This document shows positions 21,369-26,426 of a stretch of DNA of 26,426 nucleotides, piece by piece. The stretch is taken from the IMG/VR virus record IMGVR_UViG_3300043436_002897, positions 1 through 26,426 of that record. One strand, written 5' to 3'. Source of the DNA: a virus. The notes beneath the pieces are model-generated. The model had not been told where the DNA came from and searched no databases. It worked only from the letters and a program-made list of their open reading frames with translations. The position numbers were made by a program, and so were the translations under genes. The stretch's first letter is position 1, and every line of letters begins with the position of its first letter.

Positions 21369-22048
21369 AAGCAAATATTATAGGCATAAATGGTAGAATT
21401 AATCATGGAAAAGATGAGGTAGCGAAGATAATTCAATACCTCACTTTTATTAATTCTAGAAAAGAATTTAACAACTATTGTACTTATGATTATTTTAAGA
21501 ATAGTAGTCTTACTATGGTGTCTCCTTGGCAAGTAAAGAAAATGGCTTATAAACTCAAACAAATCGCTAGTATATTATTAAATGTTCCTGTTGCTAAATT
21601 TGAAGACAGAGATTTTAAAGATAGTATATTAGGACCAGAATGGGATACTTATTCTATGTTGAAGGTAGAGACAGATCATGGATGGTTTAATAGACAAAAT
21701 CTTAACCAAATGACTGTAAGAACTTTCTTGCAAAAATTGGGCACAGAAGCTATGAGAGAAGGTTTACATCAAAATACTTGGGCTAATGCATTTTGGTCTG
21801 ATTTTGATGAAGATAATGATCATTGGCTTATTACTGATATTAGATTTCCTAATGAATATGAATCTGTAAAAGATCGTAATGGAATTGTAATTAAAGTTGT
21901 TAGAGACATAGAAATTCCTAAACACGAGCATGAATCTGAAACTGCTTTAGATAGTTATAGATTTGACTATGTTATTGATAATAGCAAAGACATAAATCAT
22001 CTAATATCTGAAGTAGAGACTCTTTTAAAAGATCTTAAAATTATTTAA
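21365..22048 (+). CDS. Deoxynucleoside monophosphate kinase, 227 aa
   Basis: Phosphorylates dNMPs to dNDPs to feed phage DNA synthesis. The N terminus MKANIIGINGRINHGKDEVA holds a P-loop of the GxxxxGKD form (Asp in place of Ser/Thr), the variant typical of phage T4 gp1-like dNMP kinases. Further family-like blocks are MTVRTFLQKLGTEAMREGLH and NAFWSDF (residues ~115-145), and HWLITDIRFPNEYESVKDRN (~155-175), the conserved D-x-R-FPNE motif. The length of ~227 is normal. It is last in a three-gene operon and is followed by a long structured non-coding stretch. Confidence 0.9.
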   Translation: MKANIIGINGRINHGKDEVAKIIQYLTFINSRKEFNNYCTYDYFKNSSLTMVSPWQVKKMAYKLKQIASILLNVPVAKFEDRDFKDSILGPEWDTYSMLKVETDHGWFNRQNLNQMTVRTFLQKLGTEAMREGLHQNTWANAFWSDFDEDNDHWLITDIRFPNEYESVKDRNGIVIKVVRDIEIPKHEHESETALDSYRFDYVIDNSKDINHLISEVETLLKDLKII

Positions 22049-22316
22049 AAATTATGTTGTTATCCCTTGAGAAAGGAGTGCTAGTTTTATTAATTAATTA
22101 AATATTTATAAGACAGATTTTTACAGATATGGCATATAACATATAGGAATTCTCACCCTCAAGCTTATTCCCACCATTCCCTGAGCAATCAAAGTGGTGG
22201 GTTAAGATAAAAAAATCGTAGTAGTTGGATAATGTTCAACTATAAAAGGTGTGTAATGATATCAACACCACAGGTTAAACGATGTCCCGTTGACGGTTCG
22301 GAAAGACGAGCAACAT
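22049..22316 (+). other. Structured non-coding stretch upstream of the tRNA-like genes
   Basis: No ORF is visible. Hairpins: CCCACCAT (22170-22177)/GTGGTGGG (22194-22201), 8 bp with one G-U; TAGTTG (22222-22227)/CAACTA (22237-22242); GGTGT (22248-22252)/ACACC (22265-22269). It may be the 5' part of the precursor transcript that carries the tRNA-like genes. Confidence 0.5.
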
Positions 22317-22478
22317 AGTCAGGTGGCGGAATGGTAGACGCTAATTGAAATGCACATTATAGAGCAAGATAGATACCAGCTAAGTAATGTCTTATGCCTC
22401 AGGGTACTGGGTCTTAATAATGGAGATTGTAGAAATACAAGTATGTTGCTCATACAGGTTCAAGTCCTGTCCTGACTA
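22317..22478 (+). tRNA. tRNA-Leu-like gene 1 with expanded centre (anticodon not assignable)
   Basis: The acceptor stem AGTCAGG (22317-22323)/CCTGACT (22471-22477) is a perfect 7 bp. U8-G9, the D arm GCG-GAATGGTAGA-CGC (22326-22341) and the T arm ACAGG-TTCAAGT-CCTGT (22454-22470) are all intact. The discriminator is A73 (22478), as in leucine tRNAs; CCA is not encoded. The D-loop GAATGGTAGA is the leucine type. Between D and T arms lie 112 nt instead of ~30: TAAT/ATTA (22342-22345/22356-22359) with a 10-nt loop, a ~50-nt irregular arm (22366-22415), TTGTA-GAAA-TACAA (22427-22440) and a small variable arm ATG-TTGCT-CAT (22443-22453). No 5-bp/7-nt anticodon arm can be drawn. Confidence 0.65.
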
Positions 22479-22543
22479 CAAAAAAATGCTATTGTGGGAG
22501 TGACTTACTTCAACCCTCTGACAACCAGGAAAGACTGGTATTT

Positions 22544-22682
22544 GGTGAGATGGCGGAATGGTAGACGTTATGTGAGATGATAGTAGTTGCTACAAAGTTA
22601 AGGGTACGTGTAGTGGACACTTGAAAACATACTAAAGCACCACCTTAATGTGTGCATACAGGTTCGAATCCTGTTCTCACCA
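22544..22682 (+). tRNA. tRNA-Leu-like gene 2 with expanded centre (anticodon not assignable)
   Basis: The acceptor GGTGAGA (22544-22550)/TCTCACC (22675-22681) is perfect over 7 bp. The D arm GCG-GAATGGTAGA-CGT (22553-22568) and T arm ACAGG-TTCGAAT-CCTGT (22658-22674) are intact, and the discriminator is A (22682). The D-loop is identical to gene 1. The centre is 89 nt: GTAG/CTAC (22583-22586/22590-22593), a long arm TTAAGG (22598-22603)/CCTTAA (22643-22648) with inner GTGT/ACAC (22608-22611/22617-22620), and a variable arm ATG-TGTG-CAT (22648-22657). No normal anticodon arm is found. The second copy with a different insert argues against a single decay event. Confidence 0.65.
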
Positions 22683-22875
22683 CAGCAGTCGTTTGATGTC
22701 TGATAGTACAACGACATCCATTGGAAATTCGGGCAGTTTCACGAATGGGGGCGCAAGATAAAAAAGGGATACTTGCAATAGTGAAGTGCCAAAAACACGA
22801 GAAACGAGACATAGGGGTGATCCTGCGTTGGCTCCAAATCTTCACTTTTTTTCTATTAATTTAAAACTTAAAATT
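22683..22875 (+). other. Structured non-coding stretch after the tRNA-like genes, ending in a terminator-like fold
   Basis: Hairpins: GTCGTT/AACGAC (22688-22693/22711-22716) with a competing GATGT/ACATC; ATTCG/CGAAT near 22727-22746; GCAAG/CTTGC near 22753-22775. Last comes AGTGAAG (22780-22786)/CTTCACT (22840-22846), whose 3' arm runs into seven T (to 22852). The frame that reads from a GTG at 22786 into the glucosaminidase gene overlaps this fold and is not used as the start. Confidence 0.5.
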
Positions 22876-23424
22876 ATGTTGTACAAATTTGACAAAAGGC
22901 GTATGGATTACGTTTTGGCTAAAGACTATTTTGTAAAAATAGTAGTAGGTATAATAGCGTCATGGCTAATAGTTTTTGGATTGACTTCTTATAATCAATC
23001 AACAAAACTGAATTCGATCAAGTATATCACCGAAGAAACTAGATTATTAATTCTTAACAATGAGAATAAATTTTCTGAGGAAAAATTAAAAGAGGCGATA
23101 CTTGCATTGAATATTAAATTTCCACATATAGTTTTGGCTCAAGCAAAACTTGAATCTGGGCACTTTAAATCTAAGATTTTCAGAGAGAATAATAACTTTT
23201 TCGGGATGAAAGTCGCTAGATGTAGACCTACTACTAATAAAGGAGAACAAAATGGTCATGCGTATTTTGATACGTGGAAAGATTGTCTTGTAGATTATGC
23301 ATTTTATCAAGCTGCATATCTCCATGACATTAAAACAGAGGATCAATATTTGGCTTATCTAAAAGCTAATTATGCTGAGGATCCTAATTATTTTACTAAA
23401 CTTTTAAAAATTATTAAAAAATGA
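22876..23424 (+). CDS. Membrane-anchored glucosaminidase-type lysis enzyme, 182 aa
   Basis: Predicted peptidoglycan hydrolase that cuts glycan chains at host lysis. The ATG at 22876 (MLYKFDKRRMDYVLAKDY) is chosen over an upstream GTG lying in a terminator-like hairpin. One N-terminal membrane segment (residues ~18-38, IVVGIIASWLIVFGLTSY) gives an N-in/C-out anchor. The catalytic domain (~75-182) carries the glucosaminidase signature: KFPHIVLAQAKLESGHFKS (catalytic Glu in LES) then NNNFFGMK, followed by YFDTWKDCLVDYAFYQ. The stop overlaps the lipoprotein gene by ATGA. A signal-anchor release mechanism is possible. Confidence 0.85.
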   Translation: MLYKFDKRRMDYVLAKDYFVKIVVGIIASWLIVFGLTSYNQSTKLNSIKYITEETRLLILNNENKFSEEKLKEAILALNIKFPHIVLAQAKLESGHFKSKIFRENNNFFGMKVARCRPTTNKGEQNGHAYFDTWKDCLVDYAFYQAAYLHDIKTEDQYLAYLKANYAEDPNYFTKLLKIIKK

Positions 23425-23660
23425 AAAAACTAGCTCTAATTTTCTGTTTACTTATAGGCATATTAGCTTGTAAAAAAGAAGAAATCAAAAAGGAAAACTG
23501 TAATTGTGGTAGAATACTATCAGATGACGTTACTAATTACTCAATAAAAGTAAGAAACAATTGCACTGGAAATGAAAAAACTTTTACACTACAAGAAGGT
23601 GATTGGATGAACGCTTATGTAGGAAGTGATATATGTTTAACTAACGAACCAACATGGTAA
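23421..23660 (+). CDS. Phage lipoprotein, 79 aa
   Basis: The signal peptide MKKLALIFCLLIGILACKK ends in a lipobox ILAC, so Cys17 is probably lipidated. The ~60-residue mature part has four more Cys residues (NCNCGRI, RNNCTGNE, SDICLTN) that may form disulfides. It overlaps the glucosaminidase gene by four bases and shares a transcript with it, so an outer-membrane lysis helper such as a spanin component is the best guess. No coiled coil or inner-membrane partner is obvious. It could instead be a surface protein that blocks superinfection. Confidence 0.8.
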   Translation: MKKLALIFCLLIGILACKKEEIKKENCNCGRILSDDVTNYSIKVRNNCTGNEKTFTLQEGDWMNAYVGSDICLTNEPTW

Positions 23661-23662
23661 TT

Positions 23663-24049
23663 ATGAAAAAAATAATCTTAACAGCAATAATATTGCTAAG
23701 TTTTAAAGTTCAATCTCAAAGTAGATTGGGTTTTTCTTATTCTGAAATTCTAACAGAATTTAAAGCAAAATATGAATACACAACAGGTTATTCTGAAGAT
23801 TTAGGTAAATACCTTAGATTCGATATGTTAACTGCTGATGTAACTTATTATTTTAATCAAGAAAACAGTTGTTATACTGTAATTCTTATTCCTGATTCTG
23901 AAGAAGATATGCATAGTTATGTTGAAAAATATAACAGCAAATACACTATTATAGACGATGCTAATTGGAAAGCTTATAGTAATGGTTCAGTAGTTAATAT
24001 TGAATTATTATATGCTGAAAATGGTGGATATTTCTTTTTATTTTTTTAA
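23663..24049 (+). CDS. Secreted/periplasmic protein, 128 aa
   Basis: The ATG at 23663 gives a clean Sec signal peptide, MKKIILTAIILLSFKVQSQS, with a likely cleavage after SQS. An in-frame ATG three codons earlier (23654, overlapping the previous gene) would only add MVI. The mature ~108 residues are mixed alpha/beta and aromatic-rich (FSYSEILTEFKAKYEYTTG, DVTYYFNQENSCYTVILI, ending GGYFFLFF). There is no known catalytic motif. Third in a set with a glucosaminidase and a lipoprotein, it may assist lysis or envelope entry. Confidence 0.8.
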   Translation: MKKIILTAIILLSFKVQSQSRLGFSYSEILTEFKAKYEYTTGYSEDLGKYLRFDMLTADVTYYFNQENSCYTVILIPDSEEDMHSYVEKYNSKYTIIDDANWKAYSNGSVVNIELLYAENGGYFFLFF

Positions 24050-24060
24050 ATATTAATATT

Positions 24061-24780
24061 ATGAAAAACATACATTTATTACCCACAGAAAAGCCAAGTA
24101 GGCTATTTAAAACTAATAGCGATAAATTAGTTTTTGATAAAGTTAACCCACCGATAATTTGCAAAACAGCTCAACATATCTACATCACTTCTGATGAAGA
24201 AATTAAAGAAGGAGATTGGTTTATTTGTGGCAGTGAAATTTTAAAATGTACTAAAGCTTATTCTTTAACATCAACATCTTATGTTAAATGTAAAAAAGGA
24301 GACTGTAGTGTCGAAATATGCAAAAAAATCATCCTAACAACAGATGAGCAACTTATCAAAGATGGTATACAACCTATTGATGATGAGTTTTTAGAATGGT
24401 TTGTGAAGAACCCAAGTTGTGAGAGTGTTGATGTGAAAAAACAATACATAACACCTTTAGGTGATGTGGTTGATTTTTGCTATGACAATGAGAGATTAAA
24501 TTACAAAATCATTATTCCACAAGAAGAACCTAAACAAGAAACGGTTGACGAAGCTGCTATAAGAAAATTTAAAGAATTGGAAGAAGGAACTTGGCTGTCA
24601 ACATTTAAACGTGGTGCTAAATGGCAATCTGAAAGAATGTATAGTGAGGAAGATATGAAAGATTATGCTTTAAAATGTGTATCAACTTATCTTTTTAATG
24701 GAGATTTTATTTCAGACAATTTAAGAATCCCTATTGTAGAAAATAACAATAAACAATTTGAACAATTTAAAAAGAAGTAG
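24061..24780 (+). CDS. Accessory protein, intact copy of the gene split further downstream, 239 aa
   Basis: Two parts are visible. The N-terminal ~160 residues start MKNIHLLPTEKPSRLF and contain YITSDEEIKEGDW, KKIILTTDEQL, DDEFLEWFVKNPSCE and IIPQEEPKQE. The C-terminal ~75 contain DEAAIRKFKE, KRGAKWQSERMYSEEDMKDY and FEQFKKK. Both are common in small accessory proteins of Bacteroidota phages; the function is unknown to me. It is the unbroken paralogue of the pair at 24782-25980, where the same two halves are separated by an HNH endonuclease. The start lies 11 bases after the previous stop. Confidence 0.8.
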   Translation: MKNIHLLPTEKPSRLFKTNSDKLVFDKVNPPIICKTAQHIYITSDEEIKEGDWFICGSEILKCTKAYSLTSTSYVKCKKGDCSVEICKKIILTTDEQLIKDGIQPIDDEFLEWFVKNPSCESVDVKKQYITPLGDVVDFCYDNERLNYKIIIPQEEPKQETVDEAAIRKFKELEEGTWLSTFKRGAKWQSERMYSEEDMKDYALKCVSTYLFNGDFISDNLRIPIVENNNKQFEQFKKK

Positions 24781-24781
24781 T

Positions 24782-25753
24782 ATGAAAAACATTCACGTAT
24801 TACCAACAAATAAACCAAGTAGATTTTGTATTAAAGTTACCGATGGATTTCAAGGATATGATTTCCATCTATACGATGCAAGAAAATTAAACACATGGTA
24901 TAAACCACAGTACCTCTACATCACTTCTGATGAAGAAATTAAAGAAGGAGATTATGTTTATAGTATAAAACAAGGTTACAACATTCAAAAAGTTTCTAAA
25001 GGGCTTGTTAAATCATATCAAGAAGTTGAGCATTATAAAAAAATCATTCTAACAACAGACCAATCATTAGAGGGTGTACAAGCTATTGATGATGAGTTCT
25101 TAGAATGGTTTGTTAAGAATCCTAGTTGTGAAGAGGTTGAGGTTACAAGAGATTTTGCAGATGAAGGTATTAAAGGTATTACTTATTATGGTAAATATTT
25201 TATCATCATCCCACAAGAAGAACCTAAACAAGAAATTTGGAAGAACATTCCTAACTATGAAGGGTTATACCAAGTTAGTAATTTTGGTAATGTGAAGTCT
25301 TTAGAAAAATATGTAAAAGGTAAAGTTGAAAATAGATTACAAAAAGAAAACATACTTTCAAAAAGATTAGTTGGAAATTTAGGAAATCAATATTATGCTG
25401 TGACTTTGTGTAATAACAAAGATAGAAAGCAAATTAAAGTTAGTGTATTAGTTGCTATGGCTTTTCTAAATCATACACCAAATGGTTATGTTGGATTTAC
25501 TGTTGACCATATAGATAATAATCCATTAAACAATAATGTAGATAATTTACAAGTAATAACTAAAAGAGAGAATTCTTCTAAAGATAGAAAAGGTATTTCT
25601 AAATATACAGGTGTTACTTTTAATAAAAAATCAAATAAATGGAGAAGTCAAATATGGATTAATGGCAAAAATAAAACATTAGGAAGTTTTGATGATGAAT
25701 TAGAAGCACATAGAGCATACCAAAAAGAATTACAACAACATTTAAAATCTTAA
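24782..25753 (+). CDS. HNH homing endonuclease fused to the N-terminal half of an accessory protein, 323 aa
   Basis: Residues 1-151 copy the N-terminal domain of the 239-residue gene (MKNIHVLPTNKPSRF, YITSDEEIKEGDY, DDEFLEWFVKNPSCEEVEV, PQEEPKQE). Directly after that comes a complete homing endonuclease: a NUMOD4-like segment IWKNIPNYEGLYQVSNFGNV, an HNH core with VDHIDNNPLNNNVDNLQVIT (the His/Asn metal centre), and a C-terminal AP2-type DNA-binding domain SKYTGVTFNKKSNKWRSQIW…GSFDDELEAHRAYQ. The fusion is in frame. The enzyme nicks or cuts a target site and promotes its own spread. The C-terminal half of the host gene follows at 25756. Confidence 0.9.
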   Translation: MKNIHVLPTNKPSRFCIKVTDGFQGYDFHLYDARKLNTWYKPQYLYITSDEEIKEGDYVYSIKQGYNIQKVSKGLVKSYQEVEHYKKIILTTDQSLEGVQAIDDEFLEWFVKNPSCEEVEVTRDFADEGIKGITYYGKYFIIIPQEEPKQEIWKNIPNYEGLYQVSNFGNVKSLEKYVKGKVENRLQKENILSKRLVGNLGNQYYAVTLCNNKDRKQIKVSVLVAMAFLNHTPNGYVGFTVDHIDNNPLNNNVDNLQVITKRENSSKDRKGISKYTGVTFNKKSNKWRSQIWINGKNKTLGSFDDELEAHRAYQKELQQHLKS

Positions 25754-25755
25754 TA

Positions 25756-25980
25756 ATGAAAAATAAAGAAACACTTGAAGAAGCTGCTGCTAATCTTGCA
25801 GATCCTAATTTATGTAAAACAGATAATTGGATAGCTGGTGCTAAATGGCAAGCTGAAAGAATGTATAGTAGACAAGACTTAATTGACTTTGTTTATTTCA
25901 TTAATGGTAAACATTTTAATAAATATACAGTAGATACTGATGAAGTAGATTTATTTATTGAACAAGTTAAAAAGAAATAG
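25756..25980 (+). CDS. C-terminal half of the split accessory gene, 74 aa
   Basis: Starts MKNKETLEEAAANLADPN and contains GAKWQAERMYSRQDLIDF and LFIEQVKKK, matching residues ~165-239 of the intact 239-residue paralogue (ETVDEAAIRKF…GAKWQSERMYSEEDMK…FEQFKKK). It begins 2 bases after the HNH stop with its own ATG, so it is probably still translated. DNA similarity to the paralogue resumes at GAAACACTTGAAGAAGCTGCT (25768 on) against GAAACGGTTGACGAAGCTGCT. Either a functional remnant or a gene in decay. Confidence 0.85.
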   Translation: MKNKETLEEAAANLADPNLCKTDNWIAGAKWQAERMYSRQDLIDFVYFINGKHFNKYTVDTDEVDLFIEQVKKK

Positions 25981-25981
25981 T

Positions 25982-26074
25982 ATGGAGTTTTATAAAGTAG
26001 TAATGATTATAGTACCCTTATGGGGTATAGCTTTCACATTAAAAGAGATTTTGGAGCAACTAAAAAATAAATAG
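25982..26074 (+). CDS. Small membrane protein, 30 aa
   Basis: MEFYKVVMIIVPLWGIAFTL followed by KEILEQLKNK: one transmembrane helix (residues ~5-20) and a short charged tail. ATG at 25982, TAG at 26074. It has the same 'TAG-T-ATG' spacing as its neighbours, which supports it as a real gene. Unassigned; a holin-like or inhibitor role cannot be excluded. Confidence 0.6.
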   Translation: MEFYKVVMIIVPLWGIAFTLKEILEQLKNK

Positions 26075-26075
26075 T

Positions 26076-26246
26076 ATGAAAAAGTTAATAGTTTTAGATT
26101 TTAAGACAGCAGAAGTACATGTTTATCAATATGATGAAAATGTATGGGAATCTCCTGAAGATTTTACTGATAAAGATGGAGCTTATGTAATAACTGAAAG
26201 CTGCCAATGGATGGTTGTTACTGATTTAAATATACAAATACATTAA
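26076..26246 (+). CDS. Small hypothetical protein, 56 aa
   Basis: Begins MKKLIVLDFKTAEVHVYQYD and ends TDLNIQIH, with a beta-rich core (YVITESCQWMVVTDLN) and a short acidic loop EDFTDKDGA. ATG at 26076 lies one base after the previous TAG. I know this kind of short accessory phage protein but not its function. Confidence 0.75.
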   Translation: MKKLIVLDFKTAEVHVYQYDENVWESPEDFTDKDGAYVITESCQWMVVTDLNIQIH

Positions 26247-26249
26247 AGT

Positions 26250-26426
26250 ATGAAAAATTTACCAACAGCAGAAGAATGGTTAAAACATTTTGAAGAAAAT
26301 GCATATCCGAGTACTTCTATATCAGAATGTATGATTGAATTTGCTAAACTTCATGTAGAAGCTGCATTAAAAGAAGCTAGTGAGAAAGCTACCTGGCAAA
26401 ATGAATCATTTGATACATATTTTGGA
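26250..26426 (+). CDS. Accessory protein, partial (runs off right edge)
   Basis: The 59 visible codons start MKNLPTAEEWLKHFEENAY and continue helical (MIEFAKLHVEAALKEASEKA), still open at the window end. The frame is clean and follows the previous stop by three bases. Its sequence character is close to the small accessory genes before it. Confidence 0.75.
   Translation, partial: MKNLPTAEEWLKHFEENAYPSTSISECMIEFAKLHVEAALKEASEKATWQNESFDTYFG

Noticed and set aside
22317-22682. Group I intron in the tRNA-Leu anticodon loop, or tmRNA
   Set aside because: The extra sequence (~80 and ~55 nt) is too short for a group I core and I see no P7-type motifs. The D arm is a true leucine D arm, unlike the degenerate tmRNA D loop, and no tag ORF is visible.
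22645-22845. Minus-strand ORF of 66 codons
   Set aside because: It runs antisense across the T arm of tRNA-like gene 2 and contains the RTGFEPV-type peptide that is the usual false product of translating tRNA backwards.
25235-25770. HNH gene as an intron-encoded endonuclease with splicing of the host gene
   Set aside because: Nearly all of the inserted block is coding sequence, leaving no room for an intron core, and the C-terminal half has its own start codon two bases after the HNH stop.
1-26426. Stop-codon reassignment, as in some crAss-like phages
   Set aside because: TAA, TAG and TGA all end well-packed genes here at sensible places (for example TAG at 15123-15125, 24778-24780 and 26072-26074), so I see no sign of recoding.

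Overview
The window looks like part of a crAss-like phage (order Crassvirales), a podovirus infecting Bacteroidota. This rests on three things. A minus-strand packaging and head module contains a ~725-residue large terminase, a ~807-residue portal and a ~506-residue major capsid protein, in the order and with the sequence character I associate with that group. The DNA is AT-rich. A near-perfect Bacteroidota promoter (TTTG-N19-TATATTTG) drives the minus-strand block, and genes are not preceded by obvious Shine-Dalgarno sequences. All assignments come from reading the sequence; no database search was run.

Layout. Positions 17310 down to 1 form one long minus-strand block. It starts with a winged-helix (RepL-like) protein, a DnaJ-type zinc-finger protein and a second winged-helix protein. 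A tightly overlapping run of small packaging-linked genes follows (including an HU/IHF-like protein and a Cys-rich zinc-ribbon protein), then TerL, portal, a scaffold-like protein, the major capsid protein, two connector or auxiliary structural proteins, a 435-residue structural protein, and several small or Thr/Ser-rich tail or fibre-like proteins that run off the left edge. Terminator-like hairpins after the portal, capsid and 435-residue genes suggest stepped expression. From 18051 to the right edge all genes are on the plus strand: small early-type genes, a dNMP kinase, a lysis-like set (membrane-anchored glucosaminidase, lipoprotein, secreted protein), and a set of small accessory genes with one HNH homing endonuclease.

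The ~740-base gap between the two divergent blocks (17311-18050) has the features of a control and replication-origin region: paired operator-like palindromes next to the minus-strand promoter, a regularly spaced array of inverted repeats whose arms co-vary, three perfect or near-perfect 9-bp iterons, and AT-rich direct repeats.

The most unusual content is RNA. The plus-strand block holds about 1.9 kb of densely structured non-coding sequence (18333-19120, 19358-19541, 19788-20167, 22049-22875). Two of these elements (18949-19089 and 19369-19441) are closed by related ~20-bp helices that differ by compensatory base changes. The G-U wobbles show that the plus-strand transcript is the structured molecule. 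A ~400-nt multibranched domain precedes the first. Further along are two tRNA-Leu-like genes (22317-22478 and 22544-22682) with intact acceptor stem, D arm, T arm and A73, but with the anticodon/variable part swollen to 112 and 89 nt and no ordinary anticodon arm that I can find. I consider this RNA set the best candidate for an undescribed system. A second good story is a duplicated accessory gene split by an in-frame HNH endonuclease insertion (24061-25980).
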